The notes under the pieces were generated by a model. It saw nothing but the letters and a program-made list of their open reading frames with translations. It made no database searches and was not told the DNA's origin. Below are positions 7,001 to 15,945 of a stretch of DNA of 17,854 nt, piece by piece. A program made the translations under genes and the position numbers. Every line of letters starts with the position of its first letter. Position 1 is the stretch's first letter. The stretch lies in NCBI GenBank assembly GCA_002691725.1, contig NZIT01000074.1, positions 10,701 through 28,554 on the forward strand, read 5' to 3'. The DNA comes from SAR116 cluster bacterium. Lineage in GTDB: Bacteria; Pseudomonadota; Alphaproteobacteria; Puniceispirillales; UBA1172.

Positions 7001-9700
7001 ATGCCGGATGAAACATTGCCACCAGAACATGCAAAACAATCACGCCCGTCGCCTGACACGCCTGGTCTGACCCCAGTTATCCGCCAGTTTCTTGAGATAA
7101 AGGCCAATCATGACGATAGTCTGTTATTCTATCGCATGGGTGATTTTTATGAGCTGTTTTTTGATGATGCTGACATCGCCGCAAAAGCTCTTGATATTAC
7201 GTTAACCAAGCGTGGCAAGGCTGATGGCCATGATATCCCCATGTGTGGAGTGCCGTTCCATGCTGTCGATGCCTATATGACGCGGCTAATCAAACAAGGC
7301 TTTCGGGTGGCTATATGTGAGCAAGCGGAAACCCCCGAAGAAGCCAAAGCAAGAAAAGCCAAAGGCCCTCTTAAACGTGATGTTGTCCGCATAGTGACGC
7401 CAGGAACTCTAGTCGAGGATAGTTTTCTGCCGCCGCGTGAAAATAATTATCTCATGACCTTATTTCAACAGCCAGATGCCTTATCCCTGGCGGCGGTTGA
7501 TCTCAGCACTGGTGATATAAAGGTCGAGAGCTTACCGCTTTCACAATGTGATGACGCGCTGGCGCGATGGAAGCCTGCTGAAGTGGTTATCAGCGATCAA
7601 CAGACAGAATTAGGCAAGGTACTTGCTGGTAGTGATACATGTCTTAGCCTGCGCCCTGCGCGCGTCTTTGATAGCCAAACTGGCCGCAAAAAACTGGAAG
7701 CTTTATATCATGTCGCAACCCTTGATGGTATTGCTGATTTAAGCCGCGGTGAGCTGGCAGCTTTAGGCGGATTAATTGCCTATCTTGATGATACGCAAAA
7801 AGGCCGGCATCTCCATCTCAAGCCTGTTGAACAGATCAGCCGTGATCATTTTCTTGATATTGATCCAGCGACACGCCGGTCGCTTGAATTAACGCGCACC
7901 CTTGGCGGTGATAAAAAAGGCTCTCTATTATCGGTCATTGATAAAACCATTACGGCGGCAGGGGCCAGGCTATTGGCATCACGGCTGACGGCGCCGCTTA
8001 AACATAAAGCGCAAATTATGGCACGTCATGATTTGATCGAAGCCATGCTTACCCATGCCAAAATGGCTGATCAGATGCGGCAAAACCTTAAATCCATGCC
8101 TGATCTTGAAAGGGCGTTAAGCCGCTTGGGGCTAGGTCATGGCGGGCCTAGAGATTTGGCAGCGATTGCCCATGGGATTAATGCCGCCAGCGTTATGGCC
8201 GATGCCATAGATAAGCGATCAGCAAATGGGCTAGCGGATGAGTTAGCGGATGATCAGCTATCGGCATTAGCTAGCCATTTATCAGGCTCAACACAACTGG
8301 TGCAACAAATCACCAATGCCTTAGATGATGATCTGCCGCTATTGGCGCGTGATGGCGGCTTTATTCGCCAGGGCTATGATACGGTTCTTGATGAGCTATT
8401 TACCTTGCGTGATGAATCGCGGCGCTTCATTGCGGCGCTTCAGCAACGCTATATCGAGGATACTGGCATCACTAGCCTCAAGATTAAGCATAATAACGTG
8501 CTTGGATATCATATAGATGTGCGCAGTAATCATGCGGATAAATTGCTATCACAGCCTGATTCTATTTTTATTCATCGGCAGACGACGGCGCAGGCGGTGC
8601 GGTTTTCGACAGTCGAGCTGGCTGAGCTGGAAAGTGCTATGTCAAAGGCCGCAGATCAAGCGGTCGGGCTAGAACTAAACTGGTTTAATAACTTGGTTGA
8701 ATTGGTCATTGCAGAGCAAGATCATATTCTAAAGGCAGCTCATGCCGCAGCCCAGCTTGATGTCGCAGCAGCCATGGCAAGACTAGCCGAAACATGGCGC
8801 TATTGCCGGCCAGAAATGCGTGATGATATTAGCCTTAATATTATTGATGGGCGGCATCCTGTGGTTGAGCAGATGCTTGCCACGGCTCAAGAGCATCCGT
8901 TTGTGGTTAATTCGTGCCAATTTACGGCTGAGGATCGGGTTTGGCTCTTAACAGGCCCTAATATGGCAGGTAAATCAACCTTCCTTCGGCAAAATGCGCT
9001 GATTACTATTATGGCACAGGCGGGATTTTATGTGCCTGCCAGCCAAGCCATTATTGGCATGGCTGACCGCGTATTTTGCCGTGTTGGGGCATCAGATGAT
9101 CTGGCATCAGGGCGATCGACATTCATGGTTGAGATGGTCGAAACCGCCGCTATTTTGAACCGTTCCAGTGATCGCTCGCTGGTCATATTGGATGAGATCG
9201 GACGTGGCACGGCGACTTATGACGGGTTGTCGCTGGCTTGGGCGGTTGTCGAACATCTGCATGACGTGGTTGGGGCGAGGGTGTTATTCGCCACTCATTA
9301 TCATGAATTATCAGCATTAGAGGAACGCTTGGGGTGTTTAAGTTGTCATGCGATGCGGGTGCGCGAGTGGCAGGGTGACATTGTTTTCTTGCATGAAGTT
9401 GGTGCTGGTGCGGCTGATCGGTCTTATGGTATTCATGTAGCGCGTCTGGCTGGTGTTCCGGCACCTGTTATCTCCCGTGCTGAGGCTGTTTTGGCAACTT
9501 TAGATGAGTCAAAATCCACTGATAGCTTGATGGAAAACCTGCCGCTTTTTGATCCTGGCACGGCGTTATCAGCGCCTCCAAAAGTCAGCATGGTAGAACA
9601 ACAGCTAAAAGATATCAGCCCTGACCATTTATCGCCGAAGCAAGCGCTTGAGCATCTTTATGCGCTAAGAGCCATGCTCAATAATGATGATGACGGCTGA
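7001..9700 (+). CDS. mutS: DNA mismatch repair protein MutS
   Basis: Recognises mismatches and small loops in DNA and recruits MutL. The 899-residue product is normal length. The mismatch-binding domain has the Phe-Tyr-Glu wedge at 49-51 within GDFYELFF. The connector, lever/clamp and ABC ATPase domains follow. Walker A TGPNMAGKST is at 651-660, the Walker B acidic pair is Asp731-Glu732 in LDEIGRGTATYDG, and a helix-turn-helix dimer contact lies in AADRSYGIHVARLAGVP. The C-terminal SPKQALEHLYAL matches the family tail. The ATG at 7001 is preceded by a purine stretch AAAAGAG about 8 bases away, and the N-terminal 20 residues form a charged, Pro-rich extension. It sits between the kinase and glnD, all on the same strand. 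It appears intact, so there is no sign of a mutator genotype. Confidence 0.98.
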   Translation: MPDETLPPEHAKQSRPSPDTPGLTPVIRQFLEIKANHDDSLLFYRMGDFYELFFDDADIAAKALDITLTKRGKADGHDIPMCGVPFHAVDAYMTRLIKQGFRVAICEQAETPEEAKARKAKGPLKRDVVRIVTPGTLVEDSFLPPRENNYLMTLFQQPDALSLAAVDLSTGDIKVESLPLSQCDDALARWKPAEVVISDQQTELGKVLAGSDTCLSLRPARVFDSQTGRKKLEALYHVATLDGIADLSRGELAALGGLIAYLDDTQKGRHLHLKPVEQISRDHFLDIDPATRRSLELTRTLGGDKKGSLLSVIDKTITAAGARLLASRLTAPLKHKAQIMARHDLIEAMLTHAKMADQMRQNLKSMPDLERALSRLGLGHGGPRDLAAIAHGINAASVMADAIDKRSANGLADELADDQLSALASHLSGSTQLVQQITNALDDDLPLLARDGGFIRQGYDTVLDELFTLRDESRRFIAALQQRYIEDTGITSLKIKHNNVLGYHIDVRSNHADKLLSQPDSIFIHRQTTAQAVRFSTVELAELESAMSKAADQAVGLELNWFNNLVELVIAEQDHILKAAHAAAQLDVAAAMARLAETWRYCRPEMRDDISLNIIDGRHPVVEQMLATAQEHPFVVNSCQFTAEDRVWLLTGPNMAGKSTFLRQNALITIMAQAGFYVPASQAIIGMADRVFCRVGASDDLASGRSTFMVEMVETAAILNRSSDRSLVILDEIGRGTATYDGLSLAWAVVEHLHDVVGARVLFATHYHELSALEERLGCLSCHAMRVREWQGDIVFLHEVGAGAADRSYGIHVARLAGVPAPVISRAEAVLATLDESKSTDSLMENLPLFDPGTALSAPPKVSMVEQQLKDISPDHLSPKQALEHLYALRAMLNNDDDG

Positions 9701-9703
9701 TCA

Positions 9704-9731
9704 TAGACAGCCTCTATGGATGCGCTATAAT
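9704..9731 (+). promoter_or_regulatory. Sigma-70-like promoter for glnD
   Basis: TAGACA (9704-9709, five of six matches to TTGACA) and a perfect TATAAT (9726-9731) are separated by 16 bases in the 73-base mutS-glnD gap. Transcription would begin near 9738, giving a leader of about 35 bases that includes the ribosome-binding site AAGGTG (9759-9764). This is the best promoter match in the window, and suggests glnD-murJ can be transcribed separately from mutS. Confidence 0.65.
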
Positions 9732-9773
9732 TGGGTTAGAAGCAAATAATCAAAAAATAAGGTGTGATGGCTG

Positions 9774-12605
9774 ATGGCAGCAGACCAAACAACAGAGCAG
9801 ACGACATTGCCGAGCTGGATGCTGGCCTTTCAGCCAATGACCTATGCGCGGGATGCGAGTGAGATTGACGATGTTCTGAAAACCCTTGATCGGATCAAAG
9901 CCGACAATATGGTGAGTTTTGATCAGCCATTTGATCAGCGGGCGGCGCTATTACCTGTTCTTAAAACGATGCTTGAGACAGGGCGCATGGCATTGAAAAC
10001 AGCCTTTATGGCAAACAATGATGGTGCTGCTTATGTTGGCGCCCATTCTATCCTGATGGATCATATGATCCGGCTTATTCATGATAGTGTTAGCCATAGC
10101 AAATGGCCTGATGCTAGAGCTGATCAATTGCCTAAATTGGCACTTCTGGCGACAGGCGGTTATGGCCGTGGTGAATTATCCCCTCATTCTGATATTGATC
10201 TTTTGTTTCTGACAGATGTGAAACCTGACGCCAAACATGTTGAGGTCATTGAGTTTATGCTTTATCTGCTTTGGGACTTAGGGCTTGATATTGGTCATGC
10301 CAGCCGCAGCGTTCGGCAAGCGATCCATGCTGCTAAAGATGATCTGACCATCCGAACCGCCTTGCTTGAAGCTCGGCATTTAGCAGGTGACGCTAGCCTG
10401 ACTGAAAAATTACTGAACCAGTTTCATCAAGATATTTCCGCCGATACAGCAAAACATTTTATCGCGGCAAAGCTTGAAGAACGTGATGCTCGTCATCGCC
10501 GTGGTGACGCGCGACGTTATATGCTTGAGCCGAATATAAAAGAAGGCAAAGGCGGGCTTCGTGATTTGCATACATTGTTCTGGATATCACGTTACGGGTT
10601 TGAGGTTAATAGCGTCTTTGAGCTGGTTAACCGCAAGGTGCTTACGCATAGCGAGGCGCGATCATTTTCTAACGCTCAGCGATTTTTATGGACGTTACGC
10701 TGTCACATGCATTTTCGGACTAATCGCGAAGATGACAGGCTGAGTTTTGATGTTCAGATGGATATTGCGCCATTGCTTGGATATCGTGATAGAGCTGATA
10801 GTAAAGGCGTTGAGCGGTTTATGCGGCGATACTTTCTGACGGCAACAACGGTAGGTAGCCTGACGCGAATATTTTGTGCTGCGATCGCTGATGATTTCAA
10901 GAAAACGACGCGAACCTTTCGTGACAGCCTGCAATGGATCAGATTACCGAAGCCATTTATGATAAAAACAGGGCGCATTGCGCTTGAGGACAGAGCGCGC
11001 TTTTCAGATTGGCAAATGGCCATGATAGATATATTTCGTCTTGCTCTTGATAATGGATATGACATTCATCCGCAAACCTTGCGCCAGATCACCCGCAATC
11101 TCAATTTAGTGGATGATGATTTCAGGCTCGATATAGCCAATAATGCCAGCTTTGTTGCTATTCTCACGCATAAGAAAAGCCCTGAGCGCGTGCTTCGCTT
11201 AATGAATGAAGTCGGCATTTTAGGCAAGTTTTTGCCAGACTTTGACCGTATCGTTGCCATGATGCAATACGATATGTATCACAGCTATACGGTTGATGAG
11301 CATACGATTTTCGCCATGGGCATTTTGCATCAAATTGAAACAGGCGATTTGCGAGATATTGCTCCGGTCGCCAGTCATGCGGTGAAAGAAATCGACGGCC
11401 GTGATGAGTTACATATAGCGCTTTTGCTGCATGATATTGCTAAGGGTCGCGGCGGCGATCATTCCATCCTTGGAGCGGAGGTCGCAAGGCAAGTCTGCCC
11501 GCGGCTAGGGTTAAGCGCGGCGGCAACGGAAACGATCGCATGGCTAGTCAGGAACCATCTATTGATGAGCGAAACAGCTTTTCGTTATGATCTCAATGAT
11601 CCCGCAACGATCACGCATTTTGTCAATGCTGTGCAGTCACCTGAACGGCTTAACCTATTGCTTGTGCTGACGGTAGCGGATATTCGGGCTGTCGGCCCTA
11701 ATGTCTGGAATGGCTGGAAAGCGGCGCTGATGCGTGATCTCTATCATCGGGCAATGGCTGTATTGCTAGGCGCAGAAGCGAGCGCAGTAGCAGAGCATAT
11801 GGCAGGCGCTAATCATGAAGAATTGGCGACCGCCTTAGCCAGGCAAGATCAATGGTGGGATGCTAAAACTACCCAGCATCATATTGATATGTTCTATCCA
11901 AATTACTGGACGAGCTTTGATTTAGAGTCTTATATTCGGCATGCCGATATGTGTCGTCAGTTTGAACAAGGGGACGAGCTGGTGGGCATTAGCATGACCC
12001 CGGATGAAGCGAGAAACGCAACGGAAATTGCTATCATTACGGCGGATGATGTTGGCTTATTTTCACGGATTGCCGGTGGTGTGGCGGCAAGTGGGGCAAA
12101 CATTGTCGATGCTCGTGTGACGACACGAAAAGACGGGCTAACACTGGATGTATTATGGGTGCAGGATCAGGATAAACAGGCGATTACCGAAAAAGCCAGG
12201 CTTAATAAATTGAAAACAGCGCTTAAAAAAGCCATGACAGGACAGTTGGATATTAATAGCGCCATGGAAACGCGCTGGCGGCAAACGCCAACACGGATCA
12301 GACGTATTTCGGCGCCTGCGCGGGTGCTTATCAATAACCATATTAGCTCGACGCATAGCATCCTGGAAATTAATGGCAAAGATGCGCCTGGGCTTTTATA
12401 TCGGATCACCCATGTGCTGGCTGGTCTGGGGATACAGATTCAACTGGCTAGTGTCTCCACCTATGGTGATCGGGTGGTTGATGTGTTTTATGTGAAAGAC
12501 AGCTTTGGGCTCAAAATTGAGAGCCAAAACCGGATTGATACTATTCGTAACACCTTGTTGAAAGTGCTTGAGGATAGTGATCCCGCTAATCAGGTTGCGG
12601 CATGA
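9774..12605 (+). CDS. glnD: Bifunctional uridylyltransferase/uridylyl-removing enzyme GlnD
   Basis: Senses glutamine and adds or removes UMP on PII proteins (GlnB/GlnK), setting nitrogen-assimilation status. The 943-residue product has all four modules. The nucleotidyltransferase motif GGYGRGELSPHSDID lies at 128-142 with metal ligands Asp140 and Asp142. Next come the GlnD linker with DARHRRGDARRYMLEPNIKEGKGGLRDL, the HD hydrolase domain with His553-Asp554 in LLLHDIAKGRGGDHS, and two ACT glutamine-sensing domains, from about 752 (IAIITADDVGLFSRIAGGVA) and about 864 (LEINGKDAPGLLYRITHVLA). AAGGTG lies 9 bases before the ATG at 9774; an ATG at 9767 is in another frame. The stop overlaps the murJ start by four bases, implying coupled translation. 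A sigma-70-like promoter lies just upstream. Confidence 0.98.
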   Translation: MAADQTTEQTTLPSWMLAFQPMTYARDASEIDDVLKTLDRIKADNMVSFDQPFDQRAALLPVLKTMLETGRMALKTAFMANNDGAAYVGAHSILMDHMIRLIHDSVSHSKWPDARADQLPKLALLATGGYGRGELSPHSDIDLLFLTDVKPDAKHVEVIEFMLYLLWDLGLDIGHASRSVRQAIHAAKDDLTIRTALLEARHLAGDASLTEKLLNQFHQDISADTAKHFIAAKLEERDARHRRGDARRYMLEPNIKEGKGGLRDLHTLFWISRYGFEVNSVFELVNRKVLTHSEARSFSNAQRFLWTLRCHMHFRTNREDDRLSFDVQMDIAPLLGYRDRADSKGVERFMRRYFLTATTVGSLTRIFCAAIADDFKKTTRTFRDSLQWIRLPKPFMIKTGRIALEDRARFSDWQMAMIDIFRLALDNGYDIHPQTLRQITRNLNLVDDDFRLDIANNASFVAILTHKKSPERVLRLMNEVGILGKFLPDFDRIVAMMQYDMYHSYTVDEHTIFAMGILHQIETGDLRDIAPVASHAVKEIDGRDELHIALLLHDIAKGRGGDHSILGAEVARQVCPRLGLSAAATETIAWLVRNHLLMSETAFRYDLNDPATITHFVNAVQSPERLNLLLVLTVADIRAVGPNVWNGWKAALMRDLYHRAMAVLLGAEASAVAEHMAGANHEELATALARQDQWWDAKTTQHHIDMFYPNYWTSFDLESYIRHADMCRQFEQGDELVGISMTPDEARNATEIAIITADDVGLFSRIAGGVAASGANIVDARVTTRKDGLTLDVLWVQDQDKQAITEKARLNKLKTALKKAMTGQLDINSAMETRWRQTPTRIRRISAPARVLINNHISSTHSILEINGKDAPGLLYRITHVLAGLGIQIQLASVSTYGDRVVDVFYVKDSFGLKIESQNRIDTIRNTLLKVLEDSDPANQVAA

Positions 12606-14155
12606 CATCGGCACCGCAAAGACTGTTATCAATCTTCAGCAAGATTAGTGTCTTTACCGCATTAAGCCGCATATTTGGCTTCACCCGCGATATTGTTCTG
12701 GCGATTGTGCTAGGTCTTGGCCCGGTATCAGACGCATTTTTTGTGGCCTTCAAATTACCTAACCTGTTTCGCCGCCTAACCGCAGAAGGCGCCATGGCGA
12801 GTGCCTTTGTGCCAAGTTATACGGGCGTTGAGCAAAAATATGGGATAAGGCAAGCCATGCGAATGGCAGGTGAGGTGCAGTCGCTATTGGTGCTGATCCT
12901 GATCGTGATCGTGATTATATTTGAACTATTTATGCCAGTGGTGATCACGCTGATTGCGCCGGGATTTTCCTATGGTGATGATGTCAGCCGAATGGCTAAC
13001 GCAGTTCAGTTAGCGCGCCTGACGATGCCGTATCTGCCTTTAATCTCACTGCTTGCCCTATGGATCAGCATTGGCAATATTTATAGCCGCTTCTCACTAG
13101 GCGCCAGCGTGCCGGTGATAATGAATGCCGTGATGATTGCTGGCGCGGTGCTGGCGTGGTGGCTGTGGCCAGACTTATCAAGCACCGCTGATAGTTTTGA
13201 TAGAGCGCTGATTGTTGCCATGGCGGTAACCACGGGCGGTATCATAAAGCTGATCGTCATTGGCACTATGCTTGTCCGGATCAGACGCATGCCGCCGCTT
13301 CACCTGCCTGGATTAAGCCCTGATAGCCGCGCTTTATGGCGGCGCTTTTTCCCGGCGGCGTTAGGGGCGGCAGGAACTCAGATCAATTTGCTAATTGATA
13401 CTATTCTCGCCTCATTATTGGCGGTGGGGTCAATATCACAGCTTTATTTTGCTGATCGGATCGCGCAATTACCGCTTGGTGTCGTGGGGATTGCGCTTGG
13501 CGTGGCGCTATTGCCGACTTTGTCGCGGCTTGAGCAGGTTGATGAGGTCGATATCCCGGCTGTCCGCGCGGTCATTCATCGCGGTGTGATCATTGGTATG
13601 CTGGCCGGACTTCCTGCTATGGCTGGGGTATTGGTAATTGCTGATGCGCTAATCCTTGGATTATTTGGTTATGGTGCCTTTGATCTCACCATGGTTGCGC
13701 CGACCGCATTGGTGCTGATGGCATATGGGGTTGGTATTCCAGCCTTTATTCTGGTCAAGACGTTGCAGCCTGCTTTTTATGCGGCGGGGGATACTAAAAC
13801 ACCAATGTGGATAACCATTATATCTGTTGTCATCAATGTTGGGCTTAGCCTTATCCTGATGCGTATTTTCGCGGCGGCTGGCCTCGCTCTTGCAACCTCA
13901 ATCAGCCTATGGTGTTCGGCCATGATCTTAACGGTGATATTGGTGATGCGGCGGCGGCTTGATAGCTCTGTTTTATGGCCACTCATAAAAATCATGCTGG
14001 CGGCCATGATAATGGCTGGGTTGGTTTATGGACTGAAACAGCATCTGCCTGCTATGCTTGCATGGCAATCGCTGGCTATATTAATGCTGGCTAGCATCAT
14101 GATTTATGCCCCATTAGTCATGCTGACAGGGATATGGCGTAGCCTTAAGGCTTGA
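12602..14155 (+). CDS. murJ: Lipid II flippase MurJ (MviN)
   Basis: Polytopic inner-membrane protein of the MOP superfamily that moves lipid II to the periplasmic face for peptidoglycan synthesis. The 517 residues are mostly hydrophobic segments consistent with about 14 membrane helices. The family signature lies near the N-terminus: SRIFGFTRDIVLAIVLGLG, then VSDAFFVAFKLPNLFRRLTA and EGAMASAFVP. Arg23, Arg29, Asp44 and Arg57/Arg58 appear to correspond to charged residues known to be important in the E. coli protein; the alignment is by eye. The ATG overlaps the glnD stop as ATGA, so translation is likely coupled; the upstream AGG is a weak ribosome-binding site. The gene ends in a perfect palindrome AGCCTTAAGGCT (14141-14152). 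trpS follows after 60 bases. Confidence 0.97.
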   Translation: MTSAPQRLLSIFSKISVFTALSRIFGFTRDIVLAIVLGLGPVSDAFFVAFKLPNLFRRLTAEGAMASAFVPSYTGVEQKYGIRQAMRMAGEVQSLLVLILIVIVIIFELFMPVVITLIAPGFSYGDDVSRMANAVQLARLTMPYLPLISLLALWISIGNIYSRFSLGASVPVIMNAVMIAGAVLAWWLWPDLSSTADSFDRALIVAMAVTTGGIIKLIVIGTMLVRIRRMPPLHLPGLSPDSRALWRRFFPAALGAAGTQINLLIDTILASLLAVGSISQLYFADRIAQLPLGVVGIALGVALLPTLSRLEQVDEVDIPAVRAVIHRGVIIGMLAGLPAMAGVLVIADALILGLFGYGAFDLTMVAPTALVLMAYGVGIPAFILVKTLQPAFYAAGDTKTPMWITIISVVINVGLSLILMRIFAAAGLALATSISLWCSAMILTVILVMRRRLDSSVLWPLIKIMLAAMIMAGLVYGLKQHLPAMLAWQSLAILMLASIMIYAPLVMLTGIWRSLKA

Positions 14156-14215
14156 CCAGGGCCGCGGCTTGGCATAACAGAACACAAGATTAGGGATTAT
14201 GAACAGGATAACATT

Positions 14216-15223
14216 ATGAACAGAATATTTTCTGGTATCCAGCCGACAGGAAACTTGCATCTTGGCAATTATTTGGGGGCGATTCGCAATTGGGTTGATC
14301 TCCAGCATCAGTTTGAGTCTATTTATTGTGTTGTTGATCTGCATGCTATCACTGTTCAGCAAGACCCTGCTGCCCTTCATCAAGCAACGATTGAGGTTGC
14401 CGCCAGTCTGCTAGCATCTGGAATTGATCCCAAGCAGGCGATTATTTTTAATCAGAGCCGAGTGCCACAACATGCAGAACTCGCGTGGATATTTAATTGT
14501 ATTGCCCGTCTTGGGTGGTTAAATCGGATGACTCAATTTAAGGAAAAGGCAGGCAAGAATCGTGAAAATGCAAGCGTTGGATTATTTGCTTATCCGGCGT
14601 TAATGGCGGCAGATATTCTGGCTTATAAAGCAACGCACGTTCCTGTTGGTGAAGATCAGAAACAGCATCTGGAGCTAACCCGTGATATTGCTGGCGCCTT
14701 TAATGCCATGGTTGAGGAGGAGTTTTTCCCACTTCCTGAGCCGCAAATCTTAGGTGAAGCCACTCGCGTCATGAGCTTGCGTGACGGCACATCAAAGATG
14801 AGCAAGTCAGATGCGTCTGATTTCTCGCGCATTAATATGAATGATGACGCGGATACTATTGTTCAGAAAATCCGCAAAGCCAAAACCGATCCTGACGTGT
14901 TGCCAGAAACAGCAGAAGCGTTAGACGCGCGTCCTGAGGCGAGAAACCTGGTGACTATTTACGCGGCACTGGCAGGGACTGATATCAATGCTGTTCTGGC
15001 AGAATATGCAGGCCAAGGCTTTGGTCAGTTCAAACCTGCATTAGCTGATTTGGCGGTGGCAAAACTAGAGCCGGTGACCAAAGCTATGCGGCATTACCTT
15101 GATGATAAATCGGAAGTGATTAAAGTGCTTGATGAAGGGGCTAAACGCGCCCATGCTATTGCCAAGCCTATTATGTCTGATATCAGAAAGCGGCTTGGGT
15201 TTTTTGGTGATAGCCTTGGTTAA
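14216..15223 (+). CDS. trpS: Tryptophanyl-tRNA synthetase
   Basis: Class I aminoacyl-tRNA synthetase charging tRNA-Trp in the cytoplasm. The 335-residue product starts with the canonical [18 protein letters not shown], in which the HIGH-type motif is HLGN at 15-18, and has the KMSKS loop at 194-198 within [13 protein letters not shown]. The Trp-site and dimer region include [26 protein letters not shown] around 125-150. Length and ends are normal for the bacterial enzyme. AGGA (14205-14208) lies 7 bases before the ATG. The gene is 60 bases after murJ in the same direction; the short spacer contains the GC-rich stretch CCAGGGCCGCGGCTTGG (14156-14172) without a T-run, so no clear terminator separates them. 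The identification is certain. Confidence 0.98.
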   Translation: MNRIFSGIQPTGNLHLGNYLGAIRNWVDLQHQFESIYCVVDLHAITVQQDPAALHQATIEVAASLLASGIDPKQAIIFNQSRVPQHAELAWIFNCIARLGWLNRMTQFKEKAGKNRENASVGLFAYPALMAADILAYKATHVPVGEDQKQHLELTRDIAGAFNAMVEEEFFPLPEPQILGEATRVMSLRDGTSKMSKSDASDFSRINMNDDADTIVQKIRKAKTDPDVLPETAEALDARPEARNLVTIYAALAGTDINAVLAEYAGQGFGQFKPALADLAVAKLEPVTKAMRHYLDDKSEVIKVLDEGAKRAHAIAKPIMSDIRKRLGFFGDSLG

Positions 15224-15275
15224 TCCATTTAACGTCCCTAATTTAGCCGCATTTTGATGTAACCTTGGTTTTAAG

Positions 15276-15317
15276 TTAAGCCTTGCAACTTAAGCCTTGT
15301 AAGTTAAGCCTTGTAAC
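15276..15317. repeat. Three tandem 14-bp units upstream of the NifU-like gene
   Basis: TTAAGCCTTGCAAC (15276), TTAAGCCTTGTAAG (15290) and TTAAGCCTTGTAAC (15304) are exact 14-base repeats apart from two positions. A fourth, decayed TTAGGA begins at 15318. Neighbouring units allow alternative pairings such as AACTTA/TAAGTT (15287-15305). The rest of the 15224-15360 gap is AT-rich, with no other gene seen. Confidence 0.88.
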
Positions 15318-15339
15318 TTAGGATAGGGTGTCTTATATC
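15311..15339 (+). promoter_or_regulatory. Possible promoter overlapping the last 14-bp unit
   Basis: TTGTAA (15311-15316), supplied by the third repeat unit, and TATATC (15334-15339) are spaced by 17 bases. Each matches the sigma-70 consensus at four of six positions. The start site would fall near 15346, leaving a leader of only about 15 bases before the ATG at 15361, which is tight but still includes the ribosome-binding site. The match is weak and may be chance. Confidence 0.25.
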
Positions 15340-15360
15340 AACGGAAACGGAGCTAATCGT

Positions 15361-15921
15361 ATGTTTATTCAGACAGAAGATACACCAAACCCGTCGACGC
15401 TGAAATTCATTCCGGGTCAAACTGTTATGGTAACGGGAACCGTCCAATACGCGTCTATTGATGAGGCATCTTCATCTCCATTGGCACGGCGATTATTTGC
15501 CGTTGATGGCATTACACAAATCTTTTTTGGCACGGATTTTATGTCTGTTACCAAGGCAGAAAACCATGACTGGTTTACCATTAAGCCGGGCGTGCTAGCC
15601 GCTATTATGGAACATTATGCCAGCGGTATGCCAGTGATTGAGGGTGATGCCTCAACACAATCTGATGACTCCAGCGAAGAAGACGATGATGAAGTCGTCG
15701 CACAGATTAAGCATTTGCTGGATACACGTGTTCGGCCTGCCGTTGCCATGGATGGCGGCGATATTGTCTTCAAGTCATTTGAAAATGGTGTTGTGACACT
15801 TTTCATGCGTGGGGCTTGCCAAGGTTGCCCTAGCTCTACGGCGACATTGAAGATGGGTATTGAAAATATGTTGCGCCACTACATCCCGGACGTGCAAGAA
15901 GTCTGCGCGGATAATGGCTAA
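15361..15921 (+). CDS. NifU-family Fe-S cluster scaffold/carrier protein (Nfu type)
   Basis: Cytoplasmic protein that holds and passes on Fe-S clusters. Numbered from 15361, the 186-residue product has an Nfu_N domain (about 1-88) opening with the typical MFIQTEDTPNPSTLKFIPG, a very acidic Ser/Asp/Glu linker (about 95-112), and a C-terminal NifU domain (about 113-186) with the cluster-ligating Cys153-x-x-Cys156 in MRGACQGCPSSTATLKMGIE. A GTG at 15328 would extend it by 11 residues. CGGAG (15348-15352) is placed 8 bases before the ATG at 15361, and the family N-terminus begins there, so 15361 is chosen. The architecture is that of alphaproteobacterial and mitochondrial NFU1-like proteins. It is preceded by a 14-bp tandem repeat and followed after 24 bases by the Bax-like gene, which may be co-transcribed. 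Confidence 0.95.
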   Translation: MFIQTEDTPNPSTLKFIPGQTVMVTGTVQYASIDEASSSPLARRLFAVDGITQIFFGTDFMSVTKAENHDWFTIKPGVLAAIMEHYASGMPVIEGDASTQSDDSSEEDDDEVVAQIKHLLDTRVRPAVAMDGGDIVFKSFENGVVTLFMRGACQGCPSSTATLKMGIENMLRHYIPDVQEVCADNG

Positions 15922-15945
15922 TTCTAAACAGTAAGGAAATCAGTT

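Noticed and set aside
15328..15360. GTG start for the NifU-like protein.
   Set aside because: The family N-terminus MFIQTEDTPNP begins at 15361, where a well-spaced ribosome-binding site is present.
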